Assembly: GCA_030642635.1 (NCBI GenBank)
Contig: DAOWNK010000031.1
Coordinates: 1-17,063, forward strand
DNA length: 17,063 bases
Source of the DNA: Pirellulales bacterium
GTDB lineage: Bacteria; Planctomycetota; Planctomycetia; Pirellulales; Thermoguttaceae
Reading direction: 5' to 3'
Shown here: in pieces, positions 6,299-13,620 of the stretch
Layout of the letters: each line of letters opens with the position of its first letter
Position numbering within the stretch: the first letter of the stretch is position 1
The notes under the pieces: model-generated
Database searches by the model: none
What the model was told of the DNA's origin: nothing
Seen by the model: the letters and a program-made list of their open reading frames with translations, nothing else
Translations under genes and position numbers: made by a program

Positions 6299-6375
6299 AA
6301 ACGCTTGCAAGCAACCGTAAGTTGTTATTTGGCACCAAGTTAGGCAAACGTGCGGCATGCTGTCCGAAACGGGGC

Positions 6376-6390
6376 CTGCCAAATTGGCAG
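6376..6390. promoter_or_regulatory. Palindrome in position for a sigma-54 activator site
   Basis: CTGCCAA-A-TTGGCAG is a perfect 7-bp-arm palindrome centred at 6383, about 110 bp upstream of the predicted hsp20 transcription start. That is a typical distance for an enhancer-binding activator. CATGCTG just to the left (6355-6361) and CAGCATG at its right edge extend the dyad symmetry. It could instead serve the divergent fabZ operon, whose start lies 117 bp away. Confidence 0.4.
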
Positions 6391-6506
6391 CATGTCGCCA
6401 TAAAATTCGGACTCCCCGGTTGTGGTTGCCCGTTTTGCCAGCTACACTAAGCTGCTTGTATTCATTGCCTAAAGTACCGTTGTACAAACAGATCGTCACG
6501 TAAAAT

Positions 6507-7028
6507 ATGCGATTTATTCTGGTTGATCGCATCGTCGAACTTCAAGCCGGCGTCAAGATTACGGCCGTGAAGAACCTGACGATAGCCGAAGAATACCTGG
6601 CCGATCATTTTCCGCACTTCCCAGTGATGCCGGGCGTGCTGATGTTGGAGGCAATGACGCAGGCCGCCGCATGGTTGGTTCGCCATAATGAGGATTTTGC
6701 ACATAGCATAGTCGTGTTGAAACAGGCCAAAAACGTCAAGTACGGCCAGTTCGTCGAACCGGGCCAAACACTCACTGTCACGGCGGAACTCCTCAGCCAA
6801 AGCAACAACGAGGCAAAGCTGACCGCACACGGGGACATCGACGGCCAGGTGATCGTCAGCGGCCGGCTGGTTATGGCAAAGTACAACCTGGCCGATACCA
6901 ATCCGAACAACAAGAGAATCGACGAAGCGACCAGAAAAGAATTGCGGAGGATATTCCACCTGATCTATCAACCAGGCGAGGAAATATCTCAACACATAGG
7001 CGGCGAGGTGAAGTGCAATGCGATTTGA
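6507..7028 (+). CDS. 3-hydroxyacyl-ACP dehydratase, FabZ-like (first copy)
   Basis: This encodes 173 residues of the hotdog fold that removes water from 3-hydroxyacyl-ACP. The catalytic signature is complete: DHFPHFPVMPGVLMLEAMTQ, with His34 and Glu48. The C-terminus extends past the usual FabZ end (after about 140) with a charged segment. The ATG at 6507 has no good Shine-Dalgarno, but no better start is available. The gene overlaps fabG by 11 bp (ATGCGATTTGA), which implies translational coupling. It is the first gene of a five-gene operon and a paralogue of the fourth: the two start alike (MR....DR..E) and place the catalytic His and Glu at the same residue numbers. Confidence 0.9.
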   Translation: MRFILVDRIVELQAGVKITAVKNLTIAEEYLADHFPHFPVMPGVLMLEAMTQAAAWLVRHNEDFAHSIVVLKQAKNVKYGQFVEPGQTLTVTAELLSQSNNEAKLTAHGDIDGQVIVSGRLVMAKYNLADTNPNNKRIDEATRKELRRIFHLIYQPGEEISQHIGGEVKCNAI

Positions 7029-7770
7029 AGGGAAAACGGCGTTGGTCACCGGCGGCAGCCGTGGGATAGGCCGGGCGTGCGTTGTGCGATTGGCGGCCGA
7101 GGGCGCAAAGGTTGCTTTTATCTATCACAGCAATCGGGAAGCGGCCGACAACCTTGCAGCAGAGTTGAAGGACGCGCCGGGCGAAATCCGAGCGTTGCAG
7201 GCCGACGTGCGCGACTCCCAGCGGGCGCACCAGGTGGTCGACGAGTTGATCGAGCAGTGGGAGCACCTCGACGTATTGGTCAATTCGGCGGGCATCGTCA
7301 ACGACGGCCTGCTCGGTGCGATGACCGCCGAACAGTGGCGCGACGTGATCGAAACGAACCTTGGTGGAACGTATAATTATTGTCACGCGGCGACACAGCC
7401 GATGATGATGCAGCGCAGCGGCAGTATGGTAAACCTATCGAGCACTGCCGCCGAGTTCGCCGCTCGCGGACAGGTCAACTACGCCGCCAGCAAAGGCGGC
7501 ATCGACGGCCTGACCCGTGCGTTGGCAAAAGAACTGGCCGCACGGAAGGTCCGTGTAAACGCCGTAGCGCCGGGGATGATCGAAACCGACATGAGTCAGG
7601 TGGTTCGCGGCGTGGCGGGCGACCAGATAAAGGGGATCATACCGTTGAAACGGATCGGGAAACCGAAGGAAGTCGCTAGCGTGGTCGCCTTCCTTGCAAG
7701 CGACGAAGCAAGCTATTTGACAGGTCAAGTTTTACGGGTAGACGGCGGATTGAGTTTGGGGGGATATTAG
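7018..7770 (+). CDS. fabG: 3-oxoacyl-ACP reductase, FabG-like SDR
   Basis: This is a 250-residue short-chain dehydrogenase/reductase expected to reduce 3-oxoacyl-ACP with NADPH. It shows the nucleotide-binding TGGSRGIG (11-18), VNSAG (88-92), N114 and the catalytic S142-Y155-K159 set (NLSSTAAEF, then NYAASKGG). The end GQVLRVDGGLSLGGY is typical of FabG. The start overlaps the end of the upstream dehydratase. Its place between dehydratase and ACP genes supports the FabG role over other SDR functions. A heptamer hairpin follows directly after its TAG stop. Confidence 0.92.
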   Translation: MRFEGKTALVTGGSRGIGRACVVRLAAEGAKVAFIYHSNREAADNLAAELKDAPGEIRALQADVRDSQRAHQVVDELIEQWEHLDVLVNSAGIVNDGLLGAMTAEQWRDVIETNLGGTYNYCHAATQPMMMQRSGSMVNLSSTAAEFAARGQVNYAASKGGIDGLTRALAKELAARKVRVNAVAPGMIETDMSQVVRGVAGDQIKGIIPLKRIGKPKEVASVVAFLASDEASYLTGQVLRVDGGLSLGGY

Positions 7771-7772
7771 TA

Positions 7773-7858
7773 ATTAGGGATTGGGGATTAGGGATTAGGG
7801 ATTGGAATCTTGTCTTCCACCTCAACTCTAATCTCTAATCCCTAATCCCTAATCCCTG
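7773..7858. repeat. Heptamer tandem repeat (ATTAGGG) with inverted copy, inside operon
   Basis: Left units ATTAGGG, ATTGGGG, ATTAGGG and ATTAGGG fill 7773-7800. Right units CTCTAAT (two) and CCCTAAT (two), then CCCTG, fill 7826-7858. The arms can pair over about 30 bp with a few mismatches, around a 25-nt loop. The element occupies the only large gap in the five-gene operon, between fabG and the acyl carrier protein gene, and ends 22 bp before the ACP start. It would therefore be part of the operon transcript. Confidence 0.85.
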
Positions 7859-7880
7859 TAAAATTTGGAGGTTAAACTCA

Positions 7881-8273
7881 ATGCCGACAAAGGACGAAAT
7901 TTTCGAAAAAATTCAGGTTGCGTTGATAGACGCTCTTGGCGTCGATGACGACGAAGTCACGCCGGAAGCCACGTTGGTCGGCGACCTTGGCGCCGAATCG
8001 ATCGACTTTTTAGATATCGTCTTCCGCCTGGAGAAGTCATTCGACATCAAAATCCCGCGAGGAGAACTGTTTCCGGAAGACATACTCACCAGTTCTGAGT
8101 ACGTTCAGGACGGCAAGGTTACCGAAAACGGACTGGTGGAGCTGCGCAACCGAATGCCGTTTGCCGACCTGGACGACTTTGCGAAGAACCCGGTGGTCCA
8201 AGACTTCGGGAACATGTTGACCGTGGCCGACATGTGCCGTTTTGTGGAAAGCAAAGTGGAAGTAACCCAATAG
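7881..8273 (+). CDS. Acyl carrier protein with enlarged C-terminal half
   Basis: This encodes 130 residues, against about 75-85 for ordinary ACPs. The carrier core is clear: DEVTPEATLVGDLGAESIDF, with S40 as the phosphopantetheine site in GAESID, then IVFRLEKSFDIKIP. Between this and the last helix (LTVADMCRFVESKV) lies an extra segment of about 45-50 residues (roughly 62-110), containing ELRNRMPFADLDDF. A good Shine-Dalgarno (GGAGG) lies 8-9 nt before the ATG. It follows the intra-operon hairpin and precedes the second dehydratase by 12 bp. It probably carries the growing acyl chain for the enzymes encoded around it. ACP identity is firm; the role of the insertion is unknown. Confidence 0.9.
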   Translation: MPTKDEIFEKIQVALIDALGVDDDEVTPEATLVGDLGAESIDFLDIVFRLEKSFDIKIPRGELFPEDILTSSEYVQDGKVTENGLVELRNRMPFADLDDFAKNPVVQDFGNMLTVADMCRFVESKVEVTQ

Positions 8274-8285
8274 GCTGGTCGCGTT

Positions 8286-8825
8286 ATGCGTTGGTATTGG
8301 ATAGATCGATTTATCGAGTTCGAGAGCGGGCGCCGGGCAAAGGCCGTCAAGAATATCTCGTTGGCCGAAGAGCACCTGCACGATCACTTCCCAAACTACC
8401 CGATGATCCCGAACTCGTTGGTGATCGAGGGTATAGCACAAACCGGCGGGTTATTGGTCTGCGAGCATAACGAGTTTGCAGAGAAGGTGGTGTTGGCGAA
8501 GGTTCCAAAGGCCACGTTCTACTGCGAGGCCATCCCCGGCGACACGCTGATCTACACAGTCGATGTCGAGTACATCAAGGAAGACGGCGCAAGGATCAGC
8601 GCCACCAGCTACAAGGGCGACACTCTGCACGCCGAGGTGGAGATTATGTTCGCCCATCTGAGCGATCCACGGCTCGGTGCGCTGTTCGACCCGGAGTCTT
8701 TCCTACGGATGATGTGTTTGCTAGGTGCGTTTGACGTTGGACATGCCGCCGACGGCAGCCCGTTGGTCCCTCCGCCCAGATTGTTGCAAACCGTTGAAGC
8801 CGAGGAGGCCGATTGGCAGGAGTAA
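8286..8825 (+). CDS. FabZ-like dehydratase (second copy) with altered motif
   Basis: This encodes 179 residues of the same hotdog family as the gene at 6507. The catalytic pair His34 and Glu48 is kept in DHFPNYPMIPNSLVIEGIAQ. The canonical MPG of FabZ is replaced by IPN, so the glycine after the conserved proline is missing. A longer C-terminal tail (about 145-179) is rich in Pro and acidic residues. The Shine-Dalgarno is weak, and the close spacing after acp suggests coupling. It may be a dehydratase or isomerase of different chain-length preference, or a partner subunit of the first copy. Placement in the operon is certain; activity is uncertain. Confidence 0.85.
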   Translation: MRWYWIDRFIEFESGRRAKAVKNISLAEEHLHDHFPNYPMIPNSLVIEGIAQTGGLLVCEHNEFAEKVVLAKVPKATFYCEAIPGDTLIYTVDVEYIKEDGARISATSYKGDTLHAEVEIMFAHLSDPRLGALFDPESFLRMMCLLGAFDVGHAADGSPLVPPPRLLQTVEAEEADWQE

Positions 8826-8838
8826 AGGACATTCAACC

Positions 8839-10125
8839 ATGAGACGACGCGTTGTGGTCACCGGTATCGGTTTGGTTACACCACTTGGGGTCGAGATAGA
8901 GACCGTGTGGAAGCGGCTGCTGGCCGGCGATTCTGGAGTCGGCTACATCACGCTGTTCGACGCTGAGAACTTTCCAACCAAAATTTCCGCCGAGGTTCGC
9001 AACTGGGACCTCTCAGATGTCGGCGAAGACCCGGAAGACTGGAAGCACCAGGGACGCCACACGCACTTTGCCGTCGGGGCGGCCAAGAAGGCCGTGGCCG
9101 ATTCGGGCATAGATGACGCCAAGATCGATCCTACCAGGTTCGGCATCTACACCGGCAGCGGCGAAGGGCAGCAGGATTTCAACCGCTTCACGCAAATGAT
9201 GGTCGCAGGGCTGGACGGCGGTCAGACGCTGGACCTTGCCAAATTCACACGTGCAGGGCTGGAAACCCTGCATCCGGCCACAGAGTTGGAGCAGGAGCCG
9301 AACATGCCGGCCGGGCACTTGGCCGGACTGTTCGGTGCACAGGGGCCGAACGTCAATTGTCTGACCGCCTGTGCCGCCAGCAGCCAGGCGATCGGCGAGG
9401 CGGTCGAGATCATCCGACGCGGCGAGGCCGACGTGATGCTCGCCGGCGGCACGCACACGATGATCCATCCGTTCGGCGTTACGGGCTTCAACCTGCTGAC
9501 CGCTCTGAGTACCCGAAACGACGAACCGACCAAGGCCTCCCGCCCGTTCGACCGGCAGCGCGACGGGTTCGTGCTGGGCGAGGGGTCAGGCATGGTCGTG
9601 CTCGAATCACTCGAGTGTGCAAAGGCCAGGGGGGCGAAAATCTACGGTGAAATATGCGGGTTCGGCTCCACCGCCGACGCATTCCGAATCACCGATACAC
9701 ACCCGGAAGGACGCGGTGCGATCAGTTGCATCAAGATGGCGCTGGACGACGCCGAGGTGGGTCTTGACGAAGTCGATTACATTAACGCACACGGCACCAG
9801 CACCAATGTGAACGACAAGGTCGAGACGTTGGCCGTCAAGCAGGTATTCGGCGAGCGTGCGTACAAGATACCGATCTCCAGTACGAAGAGCATGATGGGC
9901 CACCTGATTGCAGCGGCCGGGGCCACTGAAGTGGTCTTTTGCCTGCTGGCTATCCGCGACAACGTAGTGCCGCCGACGACCAACTACGAGGACCCCGATC
10001 CCGACTGCGATTTGGACTATGTCCCCAACGTTGCCCGTCGGGTAAAGTGCAACACCGTGCTGACCAACAGTTTCGGGTTCGGCGGCCAGAACATCGCGCT
10101 GTTGTTGAAGCGGTTTGCAGGCTAA
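8839..10125 (+). CDS. fabF: Beta-ketoacyl-ACP synthase, FabF (KAS II) type
   Basis: This is a 428-residue condensing enzyme that extends the ACP-bound chain with malonyl-ACP. It starts MRRRVVVTGIGLVTPLG, the standard FabF opening, at the ATG at 8839, 13 bp after the second dehydratase; an upstream in-frame start would overlap that gene. The catalytic Cys-His-His triad is visible as C178 in TACAASS, H318 in INAHGTSTNVND and H355 in KSMMGHLIAAAGA, with K350. Relative to common FabF proteins there appears to be an extra segment at about 117-155 (QMMVAGLDGGQTLDLAKF onward). It closes the operon; no terminator is evident in the 82 bp before the convergent UVR gene. Confidence 0.93.
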   Translation: MRRRVVVTGIGLVTPLGVEIETVWKRLLAGDSGVGYITLFDAENFPTKISAEVRNWDLSDVGEDPEDWKHQGRHTHFAVGAAKKAVADSGIDDAKIDPTRFGIYTGSGEGQQDFNRFTQMMVAGLDGGQTLDLAKFTRAGLETLHPATELEQEPNMPAGHLAGLFGAQGPNVNCLTACAASSQAIGEAVEIIRRGEADVMLAGGTHTMIHPFGVTGFNLLTALSTRNDEPTKASRPFDRQRDGFVLGEGSGMVVLESLECAKARGAKIYGEICGFGSTADAFRITDTHPEGRGAISCIKMALDDAEVGLDEVDYINAHGTSTNVNDKVETLAVKQVFGERAYKIPISSTKSMMGHLIAAAGATEVVFCLLAIRDNVVPPTTNYEDPDPDCDLDYVPNVARRVKCNTVLTNSFGFGGQNIALLLKRFAG

Positions 10126-10207
10126 GGCGACTCCCGGGAAATAATATCCCTGCAAGGCGAAAGAATTTACCACAGAGGGCACGGAGTTGCTTAACTGAAC
10201 GTACAAG

Positions 10208-10948
10208 TCAAAGCCGTCGTATGCGTCTGGCGATCATGTCGCGCAGTTTGGCGGCACGCTCGTATTCTTCGGACGAGACGGCGTCGGCCAACTGTTCGGC
10301 CAACGTGCGGCCGACGTGATATTCCTTGCGAAGCGATTCCTTAAGCTCTACGAGTTGGGCGACCAGTTCGTCCTGATTGAACTGCTCATCGGCGCCGAGC
10401 GACTCGAACAACTCGCGGATGTGTTGAAGCCCGCGGTTGCATTCCTCGATGGCGCCCTCTGCACCGGAGGCTTGCAACTTAGTAAGCGCGGCGGCCTGCG
10501 TGCGGTGGAAGAGTATAAACGGGCGGTACTGCTCGTGCGAGACGATCCACTGCCGGTCGGACGAGTGCTTTACGATGAAATCCATCAACGCCAGTGTATG
10601 ATCGGAATCATTGACGGCACGATGGAATTCCCGAAGTGCAAGGCAACAAATCCGGCGGTGATAAAACTGGAGAAACTCGCGGTCGATCTCGTAACACTGC
10701 TCGTCGGTCAATTCGAAGTCGTCGCCTTCTGCAAACGACTTTTGGATCAGGTAGTCGAGATAAGTTTCAGCACCTTCCGGCCGTTCGCCGTCCGGTCGGC
10801 CTATGGTCTCCATTTGCAGCAGGCCCATCTCAATGCGCATTTGCAGCACCTCGCGGCCGTCCTCGCAGCGGACCAGCCGCGCACTGATCACGCCCGGCTG
10901 ATAGGGCCAATCGCTGAAAATATGGCTGATATCTTGGTGTTCAGGCAT
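10208..10948 (-). CDS. UvrB/UvrC (UVR) motif-containing protein
   Basis: This encodes 246 residues. The C-terminus (about 207-246) holds a UVR motif: LAEQLADAVSSEEYERAAKL followed by RDMIARRIRR, the helical hairpin that mediates UvrB-UvrC contact and also occurs in regulatory proteins such as McsA. The N-terminal part (MPEHQDISHIFSDWPYQPG, then VRCEDGREVLQMRIEMGLLQ) looks like a conserved planctomycete domain of unknown function. No nuclease or helicase motif is present, so it is not UvrB or UvrC. It lies 39 bp downstream of arfB on the same strand and probably belongs to the same transcript. The function is unknown; a regulatory or adaptor role is a guess. Confidence 0.78.
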   Translation of the reverse strand: MPEHQDISHIFSDWPYQPGVISARLVRCEDGREVLQMRIEMGLLQMETIGRPDGERPEGAETYLDYLIQKSFAEGDDFELTDEQCYEIDREFLQFYHRRICCLALREFHRAVNDSDHTLALMDFIVKHSSDRQWIVSHEQYRPFILFHRTQAAALTKLQASGAEGAIEECNRGLQHIRELFESLGADEQFNQDELVAQLVELKESLRKEYHVGRTLAEQLADAVSSEEYERAAKLRDMIARRIRRL

Positions 10949-10987
10949 TTATCGATTTATATTAGTGTTTACACTTTGGAGATTTTA

Positions 10988-11416
10988 TTATGTGTCGTTG
11001 TCGCGAGTCGTGCAAGCACGTCCGCGTTTTTTCTCAGAGTGTTTTCGTTTTTGATCGAGGCGGCGTTCAGTGGACGCCCGGGTTGGTTTTGTCGGCTTGC
11101 GGCTCTTGGGCGCAACCGCTGCTTCCTCGAGCATAGCTCGCAGTTTCTCCAGGCAATCGGCCACGTTGCGCCCCGCGTCGCGGAACCGCTGGCTGGTGAT
11201 TAGCAGATCACCGCCGGCCGTAACCCGCCGGCCGTGTTTCGCCAGCAATCTCTTTCGGACCGCTTCCGGCAACCTGGAGCTGCTCATTACCGGCCAGCGC
11301 AGCAGCGCCTTCGTGTTTAGCTTATTGACGTTCTGCCCACCTGGACCCGAGCTGCGGGCGAACGTGAATTGGAATTCACGCAATGGAATTTTCAGTTTTT
11401 GATTGATAATTAGCAT
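10988..11416 (-). CDS. arfB: Peptidyl-tRNA hydrolase ArfB (YaeJ-like ribosome rescue factor)
   Basis: This encodes 142 residues, matching the length of E. coli ArfB (140). It hydrolyses peptidyl-tRNA on ribosomes stalled without a stop codon. The GGQ catalytic motif lies near the N-terminus (SSGPGGQNVNK, about 23-33). The C-terminal tail is strongly basic (KPTRASTERRLDQKRKHSEK, then KRGR), as needed to enter the empty mRNA channel; there is no stop-codon-recognition domain. The ATG at 11416 aligns with the family start. It lies 41 bp inside the 3' end of the upstream isomerase gene, in another frame, so its translation may be coupled to that gene. Confidence 0.9.
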   Translation of the reverse strand: MLIINQKLKIPLREFQFTFARSSGPGGQNVNKLNTKALLRWPVMSSSRLPEAVRKRLLAKHGRRVTAGGDLLITSQRFRDAGRNVADCLEKLRAMLEEAAVAPKSRKPTKPTRASTERRLDQKRKHSEKKRGRACTTRDNDT

Positions 11417-12212
11417 GTAACTGTTCAAACGCCTTTTTCGCGTGTTCCAGCAACGACGGGTAATCGAAAGTTTCGATTTCCTCACCCAGTAGTTCTACGT
11501 CGTAGTACCCGTCGTATCCGGTGGATTTCAGCGCCTCGACGATTTTCATAAGCGGGATAGTGCCTTCGCCCAGCCGGCAACGGTTTTGCTCCCCGGCCGG
11601 CGGCTGCCGGGCGTCGCCGAGTTGGACGATGGCCACGTGCGGTGCAATGTCTGGAATCCGCTCGACAAAACCGGGGTCCTGGCCAAGGTGGTACGTGTCC
11701 AAGACCATCTTTACACGTGGGTTGGCGATTTTTTCCAGCAGAGCCAAAGTGTCGTCCAGCGAGGTCAGAAAGGTCCATTCGGCGGCACAACCGGGGTGCA
11801 TCGGCTCGACGGCCAACGTAACCCCAAGTTTAACGGCCGTTGGAATCAGCTCAGTCAGTGCGTCTTGCATTAGTCGTCGTGCATGATTGTAAGTATGTCC
11901 GGCCCTGGCGCCGCTGTAGACGACCAGCGTGTCGGTGCGCAACTCGGCAGCGGTCCCCCGGGCCTCGACGGCATCTTCGACGCTTTCGCGATATGTACGG
12001 CCGTCGCTGCCGGTGAATCCTCCCGCCCAAAGACGCTGGGAGACGCGCAGTCCGCTTTCAGCGACCAACTACACCGCCTTGGACAGACCGCACTCGGAGA
12101 GTCTTTCTCTCCCAACCCCCCTCGCCGGAATCCCGGCGGCCGAGTAACGTGCACCGTCTTCCTCGAACGACCAGCGGAACGTGGTCATTTCGTTCATCGA
12201 CAGCATGGCCAT
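11376..12212 (-). pseudogene. Sugar phosphate isomerase/epimerase interrupted by in-frame TAG
   Basis: The full frame would give 278 codons of an AP-endonuclease-2/xylose-isomerase-like TIM barrel. It opens at the ATG at 12212 (MAMLSMNEMTTFRWSFEED) with a good Shine-Dalgarno (AAAGGAG). It reads 47 codons to LSKAV, meets TAG at 12071-12069, and continues in the same frame as LVAESGLRVSQ. The downstream part keeps metal-site-like residues: E in AVEPMHP, D in VLDTYHLG and E in DVELLG. As I recall the family, the N-terminal part also departs at usually conserved places (GVGR where GVW is common), which suggests decay. A TTG directly after the stop could start a 230-residue product, but no Shine-Dalgarno is near. 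It could also be a sequencing error or a readthrough gene. Confidence 0.75.
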
Positions 12213-12240
12213 TAGTACCGGCTCCTTTCGTGGGTACAAG

Positions 12241-12301
12241 AGCGAGCCGCCGGGTTTATCCCGGCGCTGCACTAGCGCGGGGATAAACCCCGCGGCTCGC
12301 T
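12241..12301. repeat. REPIN-like inverted hairpin pair, GAGCCGC type
   Basis: The 26-bp arms 12241-12266 and 12276-12301 are inverted copies beginning AGCGAGCCGC. Each contains a 7-bp hairpin around loop TTTAT: CGCCGGG/CCCGGCG in one and CGCGGGG/CCCCGCG in the other. The arms differ at two positions, which are stem partners (C-G swapped to G-C). It lies in the divergent gap between the broken isomerase gene and the LptF/G permease gene, about 28 bp upstream of the isomerase start. Confidence 0.82.
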
Positions 12302-12428
12302 GGATCACGCTCCCCTCTTCCCCAACCACCAGCCCCTATTTCTCTCGGTAGTATGCAGGATTATCGGCTCGCTGTAAAGCCGGACTGGTATTGACCGGTC
12401 CACTGCCGTAGGCGACACTACCGATCTG

Positions 12429-13616
12429 ATGCGTATACTGACTCGCTACGTGCTGACCGAACTGGCCAAGGTGTTTTTGATCTCGCTTTGTGCCTTGACT
12501 ATTCTTATGATCGTGGTTGGCGTGGTGCGAGAGGCGACCATGCAAAACCTGCCGCTCGGGCAGGTGGTGCGGTTGATCCCTTACATACTCCCCGACGCCC
12601 TGCGAGTGGCCGTGCCTGTCACGCTCCTGTTGGCCGCCACCAGCGTCTACGGGCGGCTGGCCGGCTCGAACGAGGTCGTAGCGGCCAAGTCGCTTGGGGT
12701 CTCGCCCATGGTGCTGCTCTGGCCGACTTTCATCGCCGCATTCCTGCTGAGCCTGGTTACCGTCTGGCTGAACGATCTGGCTGTGTCATGGGGCCGAAGC
12801 GGCGCCCAGCGAGTCGTCATCAGCGCCGTCGAGGAGATCGCCTACAGCATGTTGAAATCGCAACGGTCATACAGCTCGCCGAGGTTCGCTATCAATGTGA
12901 AGCGAGTGGAAGGCCGTAAGTTGTTGCGTCCGACCATTACGTTGCCGGCCCATGGTAATTCGCCTGAGATGACCATCACCGCCGAGGAGGCCGAGTTGCA
13001 CTCCGACAATGCCGCCGGGGTGTTGAAGGTCGTGCTGCGTAACGGCACACTTGACATCGACGGCAAGGTAACCATCGATTTTCCCGGCGTGTTCGAGCGA
13101 GAGGTGCCTCTGCGAGACGCCAGCCGGGCGCAAGACGCCATCGGGCTGCCTTCCTGGCTCTCGCTGGCCGTCATCCCGGGTGAGACGACCAGGCAACGCG
13201 ATAGGATCGAGCGACACGATCAAGAACTGGCCGCACGGGCCGCCTACCAAATGCTATGTGGAGACTTCGAAAAGCTGACCAGCACCAAATGGAAAGTTCG
13301 ATCCGAGAGCCGCGTCGATCTGAAAAATCGCCTTTACCGACTCATGCTCGAACCGCACCGCCGATGGTCGGCCGGGTTCAGTTGCCTGTGCTTTGCCTGG
13401 GTCGGTGTTCCGATGGCGATTCGGCTACGAAAAAGCGACTTCCTGACGGTGTTTTTTCTGTGCTTCCTGCCGATTCTGGTGGTTTACTATCCACTGTTGA
13501 TCTACGGGATCGATGGGGCCAAAAACGGCACTATCCCGCCGCAGGCGGTCTGGACCGGAAACATCCTGTTGCTGTGCTGGGGAACGTGGTTGTTGAGAAG
13601 AGTAATTCGTTACTGA
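12429..13616 (+). CDS. LptF/LptG-family permease (YjgP/YjgQ)
   Basis: This is a 395-residue inner-membrane protein of the family whose E. coli members form the LptB2FG transporter that extracts lipopolysaccharide for outer-membrane transport. Predicted membrane segments lie at about 13-33, 50-72 and 95-118. A large periplasmic beta-rich domain follows (about 125-320). The last segments lie at about 330-345, 352-372 and 378-392. The opening MRILTRYVLTELAKVFL and the YGRLAGSNEVVAAKSLGVSP cytoplasmic loop are characteristic. The Shine-Dalgarno is missing. A single gene rather than an lptF-lptG pair is present here. It converges on the toxin-antitoxin pair with a 4-bp gap. Family call firm; F versus G cannot be decided. 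Confidence 0.88.
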   Translation: MRILTRYVLTELAKVFLISLCALTILMIVVGVVREATMQNLPLGQVVRLIPYILPDALRVAVPVTLLLAATSVYGRLAGSNEVVAAKSLGVSPMVLLWPTFIAAFLLSLVTVWLNDLAVSWGRSGAQRVVISAVEEIAYSMLKSQRSYSSPRFAINVKRVEGRKLLRPTITLPAHGNSPEMTITAEEAELHSDNAAGVLKVVLRNGTLDIDGKVTIDFPGVFEREVPLRDASRAQDAIGLPSWLSLAVIPGETTRQRDRIERHDQELAARAAYQMLCGDFEKLTSTKWKVRSESRVDLKNRLYRLMLEPHRRWSAGFSCLCFAWVGVPMAIRLRKSDFLTVFFLCFLPILVVYYPLLIYGIDGAKNGTIPPQAVWTGNILLLCWGTWLLRRVIRY

Positions 13617-13620
13617 AGAG

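Noticed and set aside
6303..6312. GCTTGCAAGC palindrome next to the -24 element of the hsp20 promoter
   Set aside because: A 10-bp palindrome of common sequence; too close to the core promoter for a typical sigma-54 activator site, and no second copy seen.
7773..7800. TTAGGG repeats resembling a telomere
   Set aside because: The unit is 7 bp (ATTAGGG), the array is short, it has an inverted copy and it lies within a bacterial operon.
12069..12071. TAG as a recoded sense codon such as pyrrolysine
   Set aside because: yraN, fabG and the ACP gene in this window all end with TAG as a normal stop, and no pyrrolysine genes are visible.
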